From an uncultured Alistipes sp. (GTDB lineage: Bacteria; Bacteroidota; Bacteroidia; Bacteroidales; Rikenellaceae): DNA of 64,000 nt. The position numbers and the translations under genes were made by a program. The notes under the pieces are model-generated. The model searched no databases. It saw nothing but the letters and a program-made list of their open reading frames with translations, and was not told where the DNA came from. The DNA is taken from positions 37,712 through 101,711 of the forward strand of contig CAJTYA010000010.1 of assembly GCA_910583985.1 (NCBI GenBank), written 5' to 3'. Every line of letters starts with the position of its first letter. Positions within the stretch are counted from its first letter, which is position 1. Of this stretch, positions 1 through 5,828 are shown in pieces.

Positions 1-1214
1 GCCCAGTAGACGATCTTCGAGTCGGACCGGCTCGGAATCATGATCCGCACGTCGATGCCGCTCAGCGCCGCCACCTTGATGGCGGTGAGAATCGCCTCGT
101 TGGGCAGGAAATAGGGCGACGAAATATAGATATGGTGCTTGGCATGGGTGATGGCCGAGAAAAAGGCCTGCATGATCGAGGCCCAGTCCGAGTCGGGTCC
201 CGAAGCGGCGATCTGGATCATCGTCTGCTGCTCCACGTCGGTTTCGGGCAGGTAGCGGTCGTAATCGTTGAGCGTGCGGCCGCTGACGAAATACCAGTCG
301 GCGATGAAGACGATCTGCAACATGCCCGCCGCCTCGCCCTCGATGCGCAGGTGCGTATCGCGCCACGCCCCCATCTTCGTGCCCGTGACATAACGCTGCG
401 CGATATTGATGCCGCCCGTGAAGCCGATCTTCCCGTCCACGACCAGAATCTTGCGGTGGTTGCGGTAATTGACGCGGCTGGTGAGCCACGGGAAGGCCAC
501 CGGCATGAAGCACTCCACTTCGACGCCCGCCTCGCGAAGCCGGCCCACGAACTTGCGGCCGAGGCCCCAACTGCCCACGTCGTCGTAGATGAGGCGCACC
601 TCGACGCCCTCGGACGCCTTTTCGACGAGGATGTCGGCGATTTCGCGTCCGAGCTCGTCGTCCTCGATGATGTAATATTCGAGGTGGATCGACGAGCGGG
701 CCCCGCGCAGGGCCTCCCGGATCTCGTCGAACGTCTCGGCGCCGTCGTTGAGCACCTTCACCCGGTTGCGGACGGTCAGCAGCGCCTTGTCGTTATTGAG
801 CAGCAGCGTGATGATGTCGCGGTTGTCGATGATTTCGGGACGGTGCAGCAGGGCGGGGCTGTTGATTTCGAAGAGCTGCTGCCGGCTCAGCGCGTCGAGG
901 CGTTCGAGGTCTTGGAGCCCCTTGCGGCTGAAAAGTTTCTCCTTGCGGTGGTTGCGGCCGAACACGATGTAGAAGACGAACCCCACGCCCGGAAGCAACG
1001 CGATGACGATGATCCACGAGAGGGCCTTGACCGGGTCGCGCTTGTCGTGGATGATGACGGCGATGGTCAGCACGACGAAGAGAATGTACCCGAAACTCAA
1101 AAACGACTTCAGGTCCGCCAGTCCGACGGACAGCAAAACAGCCTGCATATCCCGAAACATTACGGATAGATACGCAAAGATAACAAACAGGCCCGAAATC
1201 GCAAGATACCCCAT
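1..1214 (-). CDS. cls: Cardiolipin synthase (phospholipase D family), C-terminus cut by window edge
   Basis: Inner-membrane enzyme that joins two phosphatidylglycerols (or a related donor) into cardiolipin. Reading minus from the ATG at 1214, the protein opens with two hydrophobic segments (about residues 1-20 and 35-60), the usual N-terminal anchor of bacterial cardiolipin synthases. The first PLD catalytic motif is visible as NHRKILVVDGKIGFTGG (HxK then four residues then D, followed by GG). The reading frame stays open to base 1, about 404 codons, so the second HKD motif should lie just outside the window; the last visible residues (PYFLPNEAIL, then SGIDVRIMIPS) are those that normally precede it. 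It is divergent from the small membrane gene at 1519. The family call is firm; the symbol is generic because Bacteroidales carry several paralogs. Confidence 0.9.
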   Translation of the reverse strand, partial: MGYLAISGLFVIFAYLSVMFRDMQAVLLSVGLADLKSFLSFGYILFVVLTIAVIIHDKRDPVKALSWIIVIALLPGVGFVFYIVFGRNHRKEKLFSRKGLQDLERLDALSRQQLFEINSPALLHRPEIIDNRDIITLLLNNDKALLTVRNRVKVLNDGAETFDEIREALRGARSSIHLEYYIIEDDELGREIADILVEKASEGVEVRLIYDDVGSWGLGRKFVGRLREAGVEVECFMPVAFPWLTSRVNYRNHRKILVVDGKIGFTGGINIAQRYVTGTKMGAWRDTHLRIEGEAAGMLQIVFIADWYFVSGRTLNDYDRYLPETDVEQQTMIQIAASGPDSDWASIMQAFFSAITHAKHHIYISSPYFLPNEAILTAIKVAALSGIDVRIMIPSRSDSKIVYW

Positions 1215-1412
1215 AGCCGAATCATTCCCTTGGCGTTACGCCCGGTCGAGGAGGGCCCCGCTCCGCCGCGCTTCTCGCGGGAGGGAGCGGGCCGCCGCCG
1301 GATGCGAAACATACAAAACACTGACGAAAAGAGAGTTAAACTTCCCTCCTCCGTCCTTTTCTCTTTCTTCAAAACGGATGCCGAAATAATTTGCACGAAT
1401 TGTGCGGTAAAG

Positions 1413-1443
1413 TTGGAAAATCGGAAATGTTTGTTTACATTTG
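1413..1443 (+). promoter_or_regulatory. Bacteroidetes-type promoter for the 1519 gene and greA
   Basis: TTG at 1413-1415, a 20-base gap, then TACATTTG at 1436-1443, an exact match to the TAnnTTTG -7 element. Transcription would start near 1449, about 70 bases before the small gene. Confidence 0.7.
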
Positions 1444-1518
1444 CTCTGTCGAAAGAGTTCTGGCCCGGCACGGGTCGGGATTTTTTCTTTTTTTATATAC
1501 TTTTAATCACGAAAAGTT

Positions 1519-1707
1519 ATGAAGCCCAGAACCCGTTTCTACGTTTACGTGACGTTCCTGCTGGTTTCGGTTTTCTGTCTGGGAGCGAGCGCCGTGATGT
1601 GCCTCATCGACGCTTCGCCCAAGAGCTTTCTGACGCTGGCGATCCTGCTGGTGTGCTCGGCGGTCTTTTTCCGGGCGGCCCGGCAGATGATCGACCGCAA
1701 CGACTGA
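1519..1707 (+). CDS. Small two-helix membrane protein, unknown function
   Basis: A 62-residue protein with two hydrophobic stretches (about residues 8-29 and 35-52) and a charged C-terminal tail ending RQMIDRND, so probably a hairpin membrane protein with its tail in the cytoplasm. It sits 76 bases downstream of a good promoter and 59 bases ahead of greA in the same direction, so the two are probably cotranscribed. I do not recognise a family. Codon use matches the neighbours, which supports a real gene despite the small size. Confidence 0.6.
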   Translation: MKPRTRFYVYVTFLLVSVFCLGASAVMCLIDASPKSFLTLAILLVCSAVFFRAARQMIDRND

Positions 1708-1766
1708 CGAAAGAACGCCCCGGAAACGGAGGGGAAAGGGACATAACGCTTAACTGTTATTCAATT

Positions 1767-2243
1767 ATGGCATCGAACATTGTTTATTTGACCGAAGCGG
1801 GTCTGCAAAAACTCAAGGCCGAACTCGAACAACTGCGGTCGGTGGAGCGGCCCGCGATTTCGGCGGCCATCGCCGAGGCCCGCGACAAGGGCGACCTGTC
1901 CGAGAACGCGGAATACGACGCGGCCAAAGAGGCTCAGGGCATGCTCGAAATGCGCATCGCCAAGCTGGAAGATACGGTGGCCAATGCCCGTGTGATCGAC
2001 GAATCGCGCATCGACACGAGCGCCGTACAGATCCTCAACCGCGTCAAGATGAAAAACATAACCACCGGAAAAATCGTAGAATACACGCTCGTTTCGGAAA
2101 ACGAAGCCAACCTCAAGGAAGGCAAGCTGTCGATCGGCACCCCCATCGCCAAGGCCCTTTTGGGCAAGAAAAAGGGCGAGGAAGTGGACGTGACGGTTCC
2201 GTCGGGCGTGCTGCGGTTCGAGATTCTGGATATTTCGATCTGA
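1767..2243 (+). CDS. greA: Transcription elongation factor GreA
   Basis: Cleavage factor that enters the RNA polymerase secondary channel and stimulates hydrolysis of backtracked transcripts. The 158-residue length is standard. Residues 1-75 form the coiled-coil domain, whose tip carries the conserved acidic pair D43 and E46 within GDLSENAEYDAAKE. Residues about 80-158 form the FKBP-like C-terminal domain (IGTPIAKALLGKKKGEEV). The open frame runs upstream, but ATG 1767 gives the family N-terminus (MASNIVYLTEAGLQKL). A strong terminator follows. Confidence 0.97.
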   Translation: MASNIVYLTEAGLQKLKAELEQLRSVERPAISAAIAEARDKGDLSENAEYDAAKEAQGMLEMRIAKLEDTVANARVIDESRIDTSAVQILNRVKMKNITTGKIVEYTLVSENEANLKEGKLSIGTPIAKALLGKKKGEEVDVTVPSGVLRFEILDISI

Positions 2244-2334
2244 CCCTCCGCTTCGGGAGAGTCCTCCGGGGAAATCCGCGCTCCGCAGCGCACCGGTTTC
2301 CGGAGGACGGCTCACCGAACCGAACGATAGAAAA

Positions 2335-2386
2335 CCGGAGACCGGATGCCGACATGCAAGAGTCGGCATCCGGTCTCCGGCTTTTA
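2335..2386 (+). terminator. Intrinsic terminator after greA
   Basis: Perfect 19-base-pair stem, left arm 2335-2353 and right arm 2362-2380, with an 8-base loop, followed by CTTTTATT. The right arm and tail also form the start of a repeat that recurs at 2559. Confidence 0.9.
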
Positions 2387-2476
2387 TTCACCGCCTCACG
2401 AGCCTGCGGGATTTTCCGCTGTGCTCCGAACGGCAGGCCGCGGACCCGAAGCGCGGACGTGCACTCGGATGGCCGG
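2371..2476. repeat. Convergent intergenic repeat, copy 1
   Basis: A stretch of about 100 bases beginning in the terminator's right arm (CTTTTATTCACC) and passing through ACGAGCCTGCGGGATTTTCC. It recurs imperfectly at 2559-2660. It lies between the 3' ends of greA and the DUF1273 gene and codes for nothing I can support. Confidence 0.7.
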
Positions 2477-2558
2477 TCCGCGGGTCTTTGCTTCACCGGA
2501 TAGCACCCTTGTTTACATTTTCCTGTGTGCTCTTTTTCTAAGGAGGCCTCCTCCCTCC

Positions 2559-2660
2559 CGATCTCCAGCTTTTATTCACCTTCGCCACGAGCCTGCGGGA
2601 TTTTCCGCCGTACCCCGAACGGCAGGCACGCCCCCAAGGCGCGGACGGGCACTCGGCCGG
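2559..2660. repeat. Convergent intergenic repeat, copy 2
   Basis: Second copy of the 2371-2476 element, sharing ACGAGCCTGCGGGATTTTCC and CCGAACGGCAGGC, and beginning with a decayed version of the terminator arm (ATCTCCAGCTTTTATTC). The rest of 2477-2829 contains no gene I can support; it includes a 12-base palindrome AGGAGGCCTCCT near 2540. Confidence 0.7.
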
Positions 2661-2829
2661 CTGACGGAACGACGTATTCACGATGCAGACGGCGTTTCCG
2701 TTTTTGCTCTCGACTTCGATTCGCCCCCCGACAGGCTACGCTCTTTGTGGATTCATGCTTTGTTTTTCCTTCCGCCAATCATAAAAACATGACCGCTCCA
2801 CCGTTTTCCGCCTTTCTTCCGTCTCGTTC

Positions 2830-3450
2830 TTACCGGATGGCCCTCACCCCCTCAATCCACGCCGGGTCCGCATGGAGATTGTAAGGCCGTGCGCTCCGGT
2901 TGCAGCACAGGTCGATGACGGTCATGCCCCGGTCGAGGGCGCGCGAGACCGTGTAACGGGTCCCGCCGGGGCGGCCGTCGTAGTAGCAGACGAGCACCGA
3001 GCTATGGTCGAGCATCGCTACGTTTCGGTCGAGGCAACAGTTTCGGGTATAGCGTTCGTTCAGGCAGTGCACGTAGTCGACCTGAGCCAGCACTTCGGTA
3101 TATAACCGTTCGGAGACAGGATCGTAATATTTAGCCTGTTCGCGGTAAGGAACGAAAGCGAGCAGCCGGATGTCGGGGCGGTCCCGCCGCACCGAGAGCA
3201 CCGCCTCGGCCGCCCAGAGGTCGAACCCCGTGGCCATGCCGCTGACGAACGTGTCGTACCCCCGTTCGCACAGGCGTTCGACGATCCATGCGCACCGTGC
3301 CTGCACGACCCTTTGCACCTCGGCGGGATTGCACCCTTTGGCTGCCCCCGGCATCTTGCCGATTCGGTAGCCGCTGAAACAGGCCGTCCGACGCGGATCG
3401 ACCGGGAACGGCAAAGAGGAAGGGGACCGAGTCATGGACGTAGAATTCAT
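2830..3450 (-). CDS. SLOG-family protein (DUF1273/YpsA-like)
   Basis: A 206-residue protein of the SLOG (SMF/DprA-LOG) superfamily, whose members have a Rossmann-like fold thought to bind nucleotide ligands. The family's opening motif appears as TACFSGYRIGK (residues about 22-32), followed by the glycine-rich FVSGMATGFDLWAAE and later HSSVLVCYYDGRPGGTRYTV, the region that lines the ligand pocket. The first 20 residues are low-complexity, so the true start may be the methionine at codon 6. No partner enzyme is adjacent. An inverted repeat sits just upstream. The substrate and role are unknown. Confidence 0.8.
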   Translation of the reverse strand: MNSTSMTRSPSSLPFPVDPRRTACFSGYRIGKMPGAAKGCNPAEVQRVVQARCAWIVERLCERGYDTFVSGMATGFDLWAAEAVLSVRRDRPDIRLLAFVPYREQAKYYDPVSERLYTEVLAQVDYVHCLNERYTRNCCLDRNVAMLDHSSVLVCYYDGRPGGTRYTVSRALDRGMTVIDLCCNRSARPYNLHADPAWIEGVRAIR

Positions 3451-3472
3451 AGTTCAGCAAGCGGCGAAGAAA

Positions 3473-3524
3473 GGAGTGCGGCAGAAATGAGTTTCATAAC
3501 CGGCCGGCATCGCCGCCGCACTCC
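3473..3524 (-). promoter_or_regulatory. Inverted repeat in the leader of the SLOG gene
   Basis: GGAGTGCGGC (3473-3482) pairs with GCCGCACTCC (3515-3524), a 10-base-pair stem 22 bases upstream of the ATG. The loop holds smaller palindromes (ATGAGTTTCAT and CCGGCCGG). It could be a leader hairpin controlling translation, or an operator. Confidence 0.4.
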
Positions 3525-3850
3525 GGATAAATGGATTGTCGGGATTCGGATAAGTAAAGGAACGACCCTCTCGCGGGGTTCGGAGCCGCATTCCCCGATG
3601 TTTGCCTTCCCGTATTTCGGAAATCGCATCGGCCCCGACTTTTTCCGGACCACGGTCGGGAGAGACGCACGGCCGTCGGACCCGGAGGCTCCTTTCCTGT
3701 GAAAGGAAAAACATCCGGGTTGCGTAGTGGGTAGAAGCTCGTCGCAAACGTTCACTCATTCGCTTGCAGCAACGCATCGTTCCAGAACCTTCCCGATTCG
3801 GCCGTAAATGGTCCGGCCTTAGAAAAAAGAGGGCCGTTCCTCGTTCCGTC
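3525..3850. other. Gene-free stretch between the SLOG leader and the ncRNA block
   Basis: About 330 bases with no credible gene on either strand. The open frames across it have no family resemblance. I see no repeat or clear promoter. Confidence 0.5.
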
Positions 3851-3981
3851 AAGGCGCGAGTTTTCCTGCCTTCGCCCGAACGGACGAGGGAAAGAGACAA
3901 TATGTGTTTGGAAATATAGGACGCGCCGGACTTCATAACCTTTCGAATGGAGATTCGATGAATGCGCCCGTCAGAAGAAAT
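3851..3981 (-). repeat. Conserved flank beyond ncRNA terminator, copy 1
   Basis: The duplicated block continues past the ncRNA terminator. About 50 bases (from GCGCCGGACTTCATAACC to GAATGCGCCCGTC) are identical to 5386-5433, and a less conserved part reaches back to 3851. It contains the small hairpin TCGAAT-GGAG-ATTCGA. Read minus, it has a short frame starting MKSGA after AAAGG that is collinear between copies, but the substitutions show no codon-position bias, so I do not call it coding. Confidence 0.6.
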
Positions 3982-4216
3982 AAAAAAGGGGCGCGGTGTC
4001 AGCCCCTTATAGCAGGTCTTGGGAACCTTGATTCAGAAGCCGTCCTACGCCCTTGTCGGTCCTGCTCGTAAAAACGAGCAGGACATAACAAGGACTGACA
4101 ACTGTTATACCTGAATCAAACAACCTCCGAAGAGGGTCCCAAGTTTGCTATAAGGTATAAAGAGTTGCTTACCCTTTATAAGATGTTATGTCCGTCGGTT
4201 TATGCCGAACTATTCA
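3982..4216 (-). ncRNA. Structured RNA 1 (paralog of the RNA at 5440)
   Basis: A minus-strand RNA of about 230 bases. Nested helices (plus coordinates) are TTATAGCA 4007-4014 with TGCTATAA 4146-4153; TTGGGA 4019-4024 with TCCCAA 4137-4142; TTGATTCAG 4028-4036 with CTGAATCAA 4111-4119; CCTTGT 4051-4056 with ACAAGG 4088-4093; CCTGCTCGT 4061-4069 with ACGAGCAGG 4074-4082. A 5' hairpin uses TATAAAG/CTTTATA. On the minus strand the RNA ends in GGGGC-GCCCC (3988-3992, 4002-4006) and a T run, an intrinsic terminator. Copy 2 preserves every helix with different bases. The long broken-hairpin shape recalls 6S RNA but I cannot confirm that. The 5' end is inferred from a promoter. Confidence 0.8.
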
Positions 4217-4220
4217 AGTG

Positions 4221-4249
4221 CGAAGGTAGCATAATTTCTGTGTATTCAA
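4221..4249 (-). promoter_or_regulatory. Candidate promoter for structured RNA 1
   Basis: Read minus: TTG at 4249-4247, an 18-base gap, then TACCTTCG at 4228-4221, one mismatch from TAnnTTTG. An exact TATCTTTG at 4268-4261 is an alternative but lacks a good -33 element. Confidence 0.45.
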
Positions 4250-4283
4250 ATTGTATAGAACAAAGATAGTAAAAATATGCAAT

Positions 4284-4301
4284 CATCACCATATAGTGAT
4301 G
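4284..4301. promoter_or_regulatory. Palindromic operator candidate upstream of the first XRE gene
   Basis: CATCAC (4284-4289), six bases, GTGATG (4296-4301): a perfect 6+6 inverted repeat of the size bound by XRE dimers. It lies between the ncRNA 1 promoter and the divergent regulator at 4345, so it could control both. That role is inference. Confidence 0.45.
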
Positions 4302-4344
4302 CTAAGATTGTTGCGCGGACTTTTGTTTTGTCAAAAATTTCAGA

Positions 4345-4581
4345 TTGCAGCCAACCGATCCCATATTAGTAGCCTTGATTGCCGAACGGATGCAAGAAAT
4401 CCGGGAACAGCATAACGATACGAAAGAGTATATCATGCACAAGACAGGATTGGGTATATCGGATTATGAACGCAAGGCAAAATTCCCGACATTAGCGTCC
4501 ATATCGAAGTTCTGTAAATTATATGATATGGCGCTTGAAGATTTTTTTAGCGGAATAAAATATCCGAAAGGTGAAAAATAA
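4345..4581 (+). CDS. Solo XRE-family helix-turn-helix regulator 1
   Basis: A 78-residue protein that is essentially one Cro/C1-type helix-turn-helix domain (about residues 8-70), with the typical C-terminal helix pattern SISKFCKLYDMALEDFF. I start it at TTG 4345 because no ATG exists between the upstream stop and the domain; ATG 4390 would remove most of helix 1. The surrounding DNA is much more AT-rich than the genes outside the island, a sign of transfer. It is the first of three diverged paralogs in tandem. It presumably binds DNA as a dimer, perhaps at the palindrome at 4284; the targets are unknown. Confidence 0.7.
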   Translation: MQPTDPILVALIAERMQEIREQHNDTKEYIMHKTGLGISDYERKAKFPTLASISKFCKLYDMALEDFFSGIKYPKGEK

Positions 4582-4691
4582 AAATCGGCGGCGCATTGAT
4601 GGCAGATGAAATCGGCGGTTGGAAAATAAAAAGAGGTAAACTGACCGGCCGATCATTATAAAATGCGTTTCTGCTCCATTTTCTTTGTTAT

Positions 4692-4913
4692 GTGAAAGAA
4701 CAGGATCGTGATAATGCTTTTTTGGAATATATTGCTCGCAAGTGTAAACAATTGCGAGCTGAAAAAGGTGTATCACAAGAAGCCGTTTACGAAGATACCC
4801 ATCTCCATATCGGAAAGATAGAAACAGCCAAGAAAAATTTGACAGTCAGTTCCTTATCTAAGTTGTGCAATTACTTTAATGTTTCTTTAATCGATTTTCT
4901 TAAGGATTTCTGA
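4692..4913 (+). CDS. Solo XRE-family helix-turn-helix regulator 2
   Basis: A 73-residue single-domain Cro/C1-type regulator starting at GTG 4692 (KEQDRDNAFLEYIARKC). The recognition region is around VSQEAVYEDTHLHIGKIETAKK, and the protein ends with the shared pattern SSLSKLCNYFNVSLIDFL. It is AT-rich like its neighbour and 110 bases downstream of it. It is only distantly similar to regulators 1 and 3, so the trio is not a recent duplication, unlike the RNA block that flanks it. Confidence 0.7.
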   Translation: MKEQDRDNAFLEYIARKCKQLRAEKGVSQEAVYEDTHLHIGKIETAKKNLTVSSLSKLCNYFNVSLIDFLKDF

Positions 4914-5034
4914 GAAAATTGCGAAGGTAAAACTTTCCACGATTCATATAGCTTGCACGAGTAGTGGGTAAATAGTTTGATAATCCATATCGGTATGTGA
5001 ATTTTGTTGAGAGACCGCACTTATTTGCAACGAT

Positions 5035-5280
5035 ATGAGTTCGCCTCGGACAGACATACGGTTCAACAATGCCCTCGCACAAAAGCTGAAAAATTTGCGC
5101 AAAGTCCGAGGGTTGTCGCAAATGCGCGTAACGATGGACACCGGAGTGAACATCAGTCGTGCAGAAAGCGGAAAACGCTCTTTGTCCGTCTATTCGATAG
5201 CCATCCTTTGTAAATACTACGACGTCTCGTTGGCCGATTTTTTTCGAGATTTGGAGTTGACAATAACGCCGTGGGAATAG
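5035..5280 (+). CDS. Solo XRE-family helix-turn-helix regulator 3
   Basis: An 81-residue single-domain Cro/C1-type regulator from ATG 5035. Helix-turn-helix core residues are GLSQMRVTMDTGVNISRAESG, and the C-terminal helix pattern is YSIAILCKYYDVSLADFF, shared with the two upstream regulators. Its 3' end lies 31 bases before the second copy of the RNA block, which is transcribed towards it. GC content is closer to the chromosome average than in regulators 1 and 2. Confidence 0.75.
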   Translation: MSSPRTDIRFNNALAQKLKNLRKVRGLSQMRVTMDTGVNISRAESGKRSLSVYSIAILCKYYDVSLADFFRDLELTITPWE

Positions 5281-5310
5281 AATAAGTTTCGGAAGCAGGG
5301 TTAAATCCCG

Positions 5311-5439
5311 AAAGACGCAAGTTCCCCCGCCGTTGCCCGAACGGACGACGGAAAACAGACGTATATTCTTGGAGATAGGGGGCGCGCCGGACTTCATAAC
5401 CTTTCGAATGGAGATTCGATGAATGCGCCCGTCAAAAAT
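5311..5439 (-). repeat. Conserved flank beyond ncRNA terminator, copy 2
   Basis: Counterpart of 3851-3981. The stretch next to the terminator is identical apart from a short gap, then similarity decays to about 5311. It carries the same TCGAAT-GGAG-ATTCGA hairpin. Confidence 0.6.
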
Positions 5440-5757
5440 AAAAAAGGGGCGCGGTGTCAGCCCCTATTCGTAGGTCTTGGAGTACCTTCAGATGGAAGCC
5501 GTCCTGCGCCCTTGTCGGCCCTGCCCTTAACGGGGCAGGACATAACAAGGACTGACAACCGTTATACCATCTGACTAAACATCCTCCAAAGAGGTCTCCA
5601 AGTTTACGAATAGGTATAAAGAGCTGTTTACCCTTTATGATGTTATGTCCGTCGGTCTATGCCGAGTCGTCGATATTCCGCTTCATAGGCTACTCGATTT
5701 CTTTTAAACGGCACTTGCCGTCTCCGTCGGAAACCGTTGCCGACTATCTGCGGAACG
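5440..5757 (-). ncRNA. Structured RNA 2 (paralog of the RNA at 3982)
   Basis: Minus-strand RNA with the same architecture as RNA 1 but altered helices (plus coordinates): ATTCGTA 5466-5472 with TACGAAT 5605-5611; TTGGAG 5477-5482 with CTCCAA 5596-5601; TCAGATGG 5488-5495 with CCATCTGA 5567-5574; CCTTGT 5510-5515 with ACAAGG 5545-5550; CCTGCCC 5520-5526 with GGGCAGG 5533-5539. The terminator is GGGGC 5446-5450 with GCCCC 5460-5464 plus a T run to 5440. Homology with copy 1 ends near 5665, whereas the best promoter predicts a start near 5757, so this RNA may carry about 90 extra 5' bases or be processed. Confidence 0.8.
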
Positions 5758-5762
5758 ATAAG

Positions 5763-5792
5763 CAAATGTAGTGGTTTTTATGAATTTTGCAA
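5763..5792 (-). promoter_or_regulatory. Promoter for structured RNA 2
   Basis: Read minus: TTG at 5792-5790, a 19-base gap, then TACATTTG at 5770-5763, an exact Bacteroidetes promoter directed into the ncRNA. Its TTG is half of a TTGCAA palindrome (5787-5792), so the plus strand also shows a TTG there. Confidence 0.7.
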
Positions 5793-5814
5793 GGCGCACT
5801 ATCGGAATTTTTGG

Positions 5815-5822
5815 TAATTTTG
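5815..5822 (+). promoter_or_regulatory. Candidate -7 element for the MNT-HEPN operon
   Basis: TAATTTTG matches TAnnTTTG only 6 bases before the ATG at 5829, which would give an almost leaderless message. The TTG at 5787-5789 is 25 bases away, longer than usual, so the promoter is uncertain. Confidence 0.3.
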
Positions 5823-5828
5823 TTCATT

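Noticed and set aside
3454..3936. 160-residue minus-strand open frame starting MKSGA, with a similar start (MKSGA) at 4900-5397
   Set aside because: The shared start comes from the duplicated nucleotide block next to the RNA. Beyond about 25 codons the frames are unrelated, substitutions show no third-position bias, and the second one runs antisense through a good XRE gene.
3982..4216. Assignment of the RNA as 6S RNA
   Set aside because: The broken long hairpin and a small hairpin in the central bubble are suggestive, but the bubble is very asymmetric and I cannot run a model search, so I left it unassigned.
3982..5757. Retron, group II intron, or CRISPR tracrRNA explanation for the twin RNAs
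   Set aside because: There is no reverse transcriptase, no Cas gene and no repeat-spacer array in the window, and I see no intron domain V-like motif.
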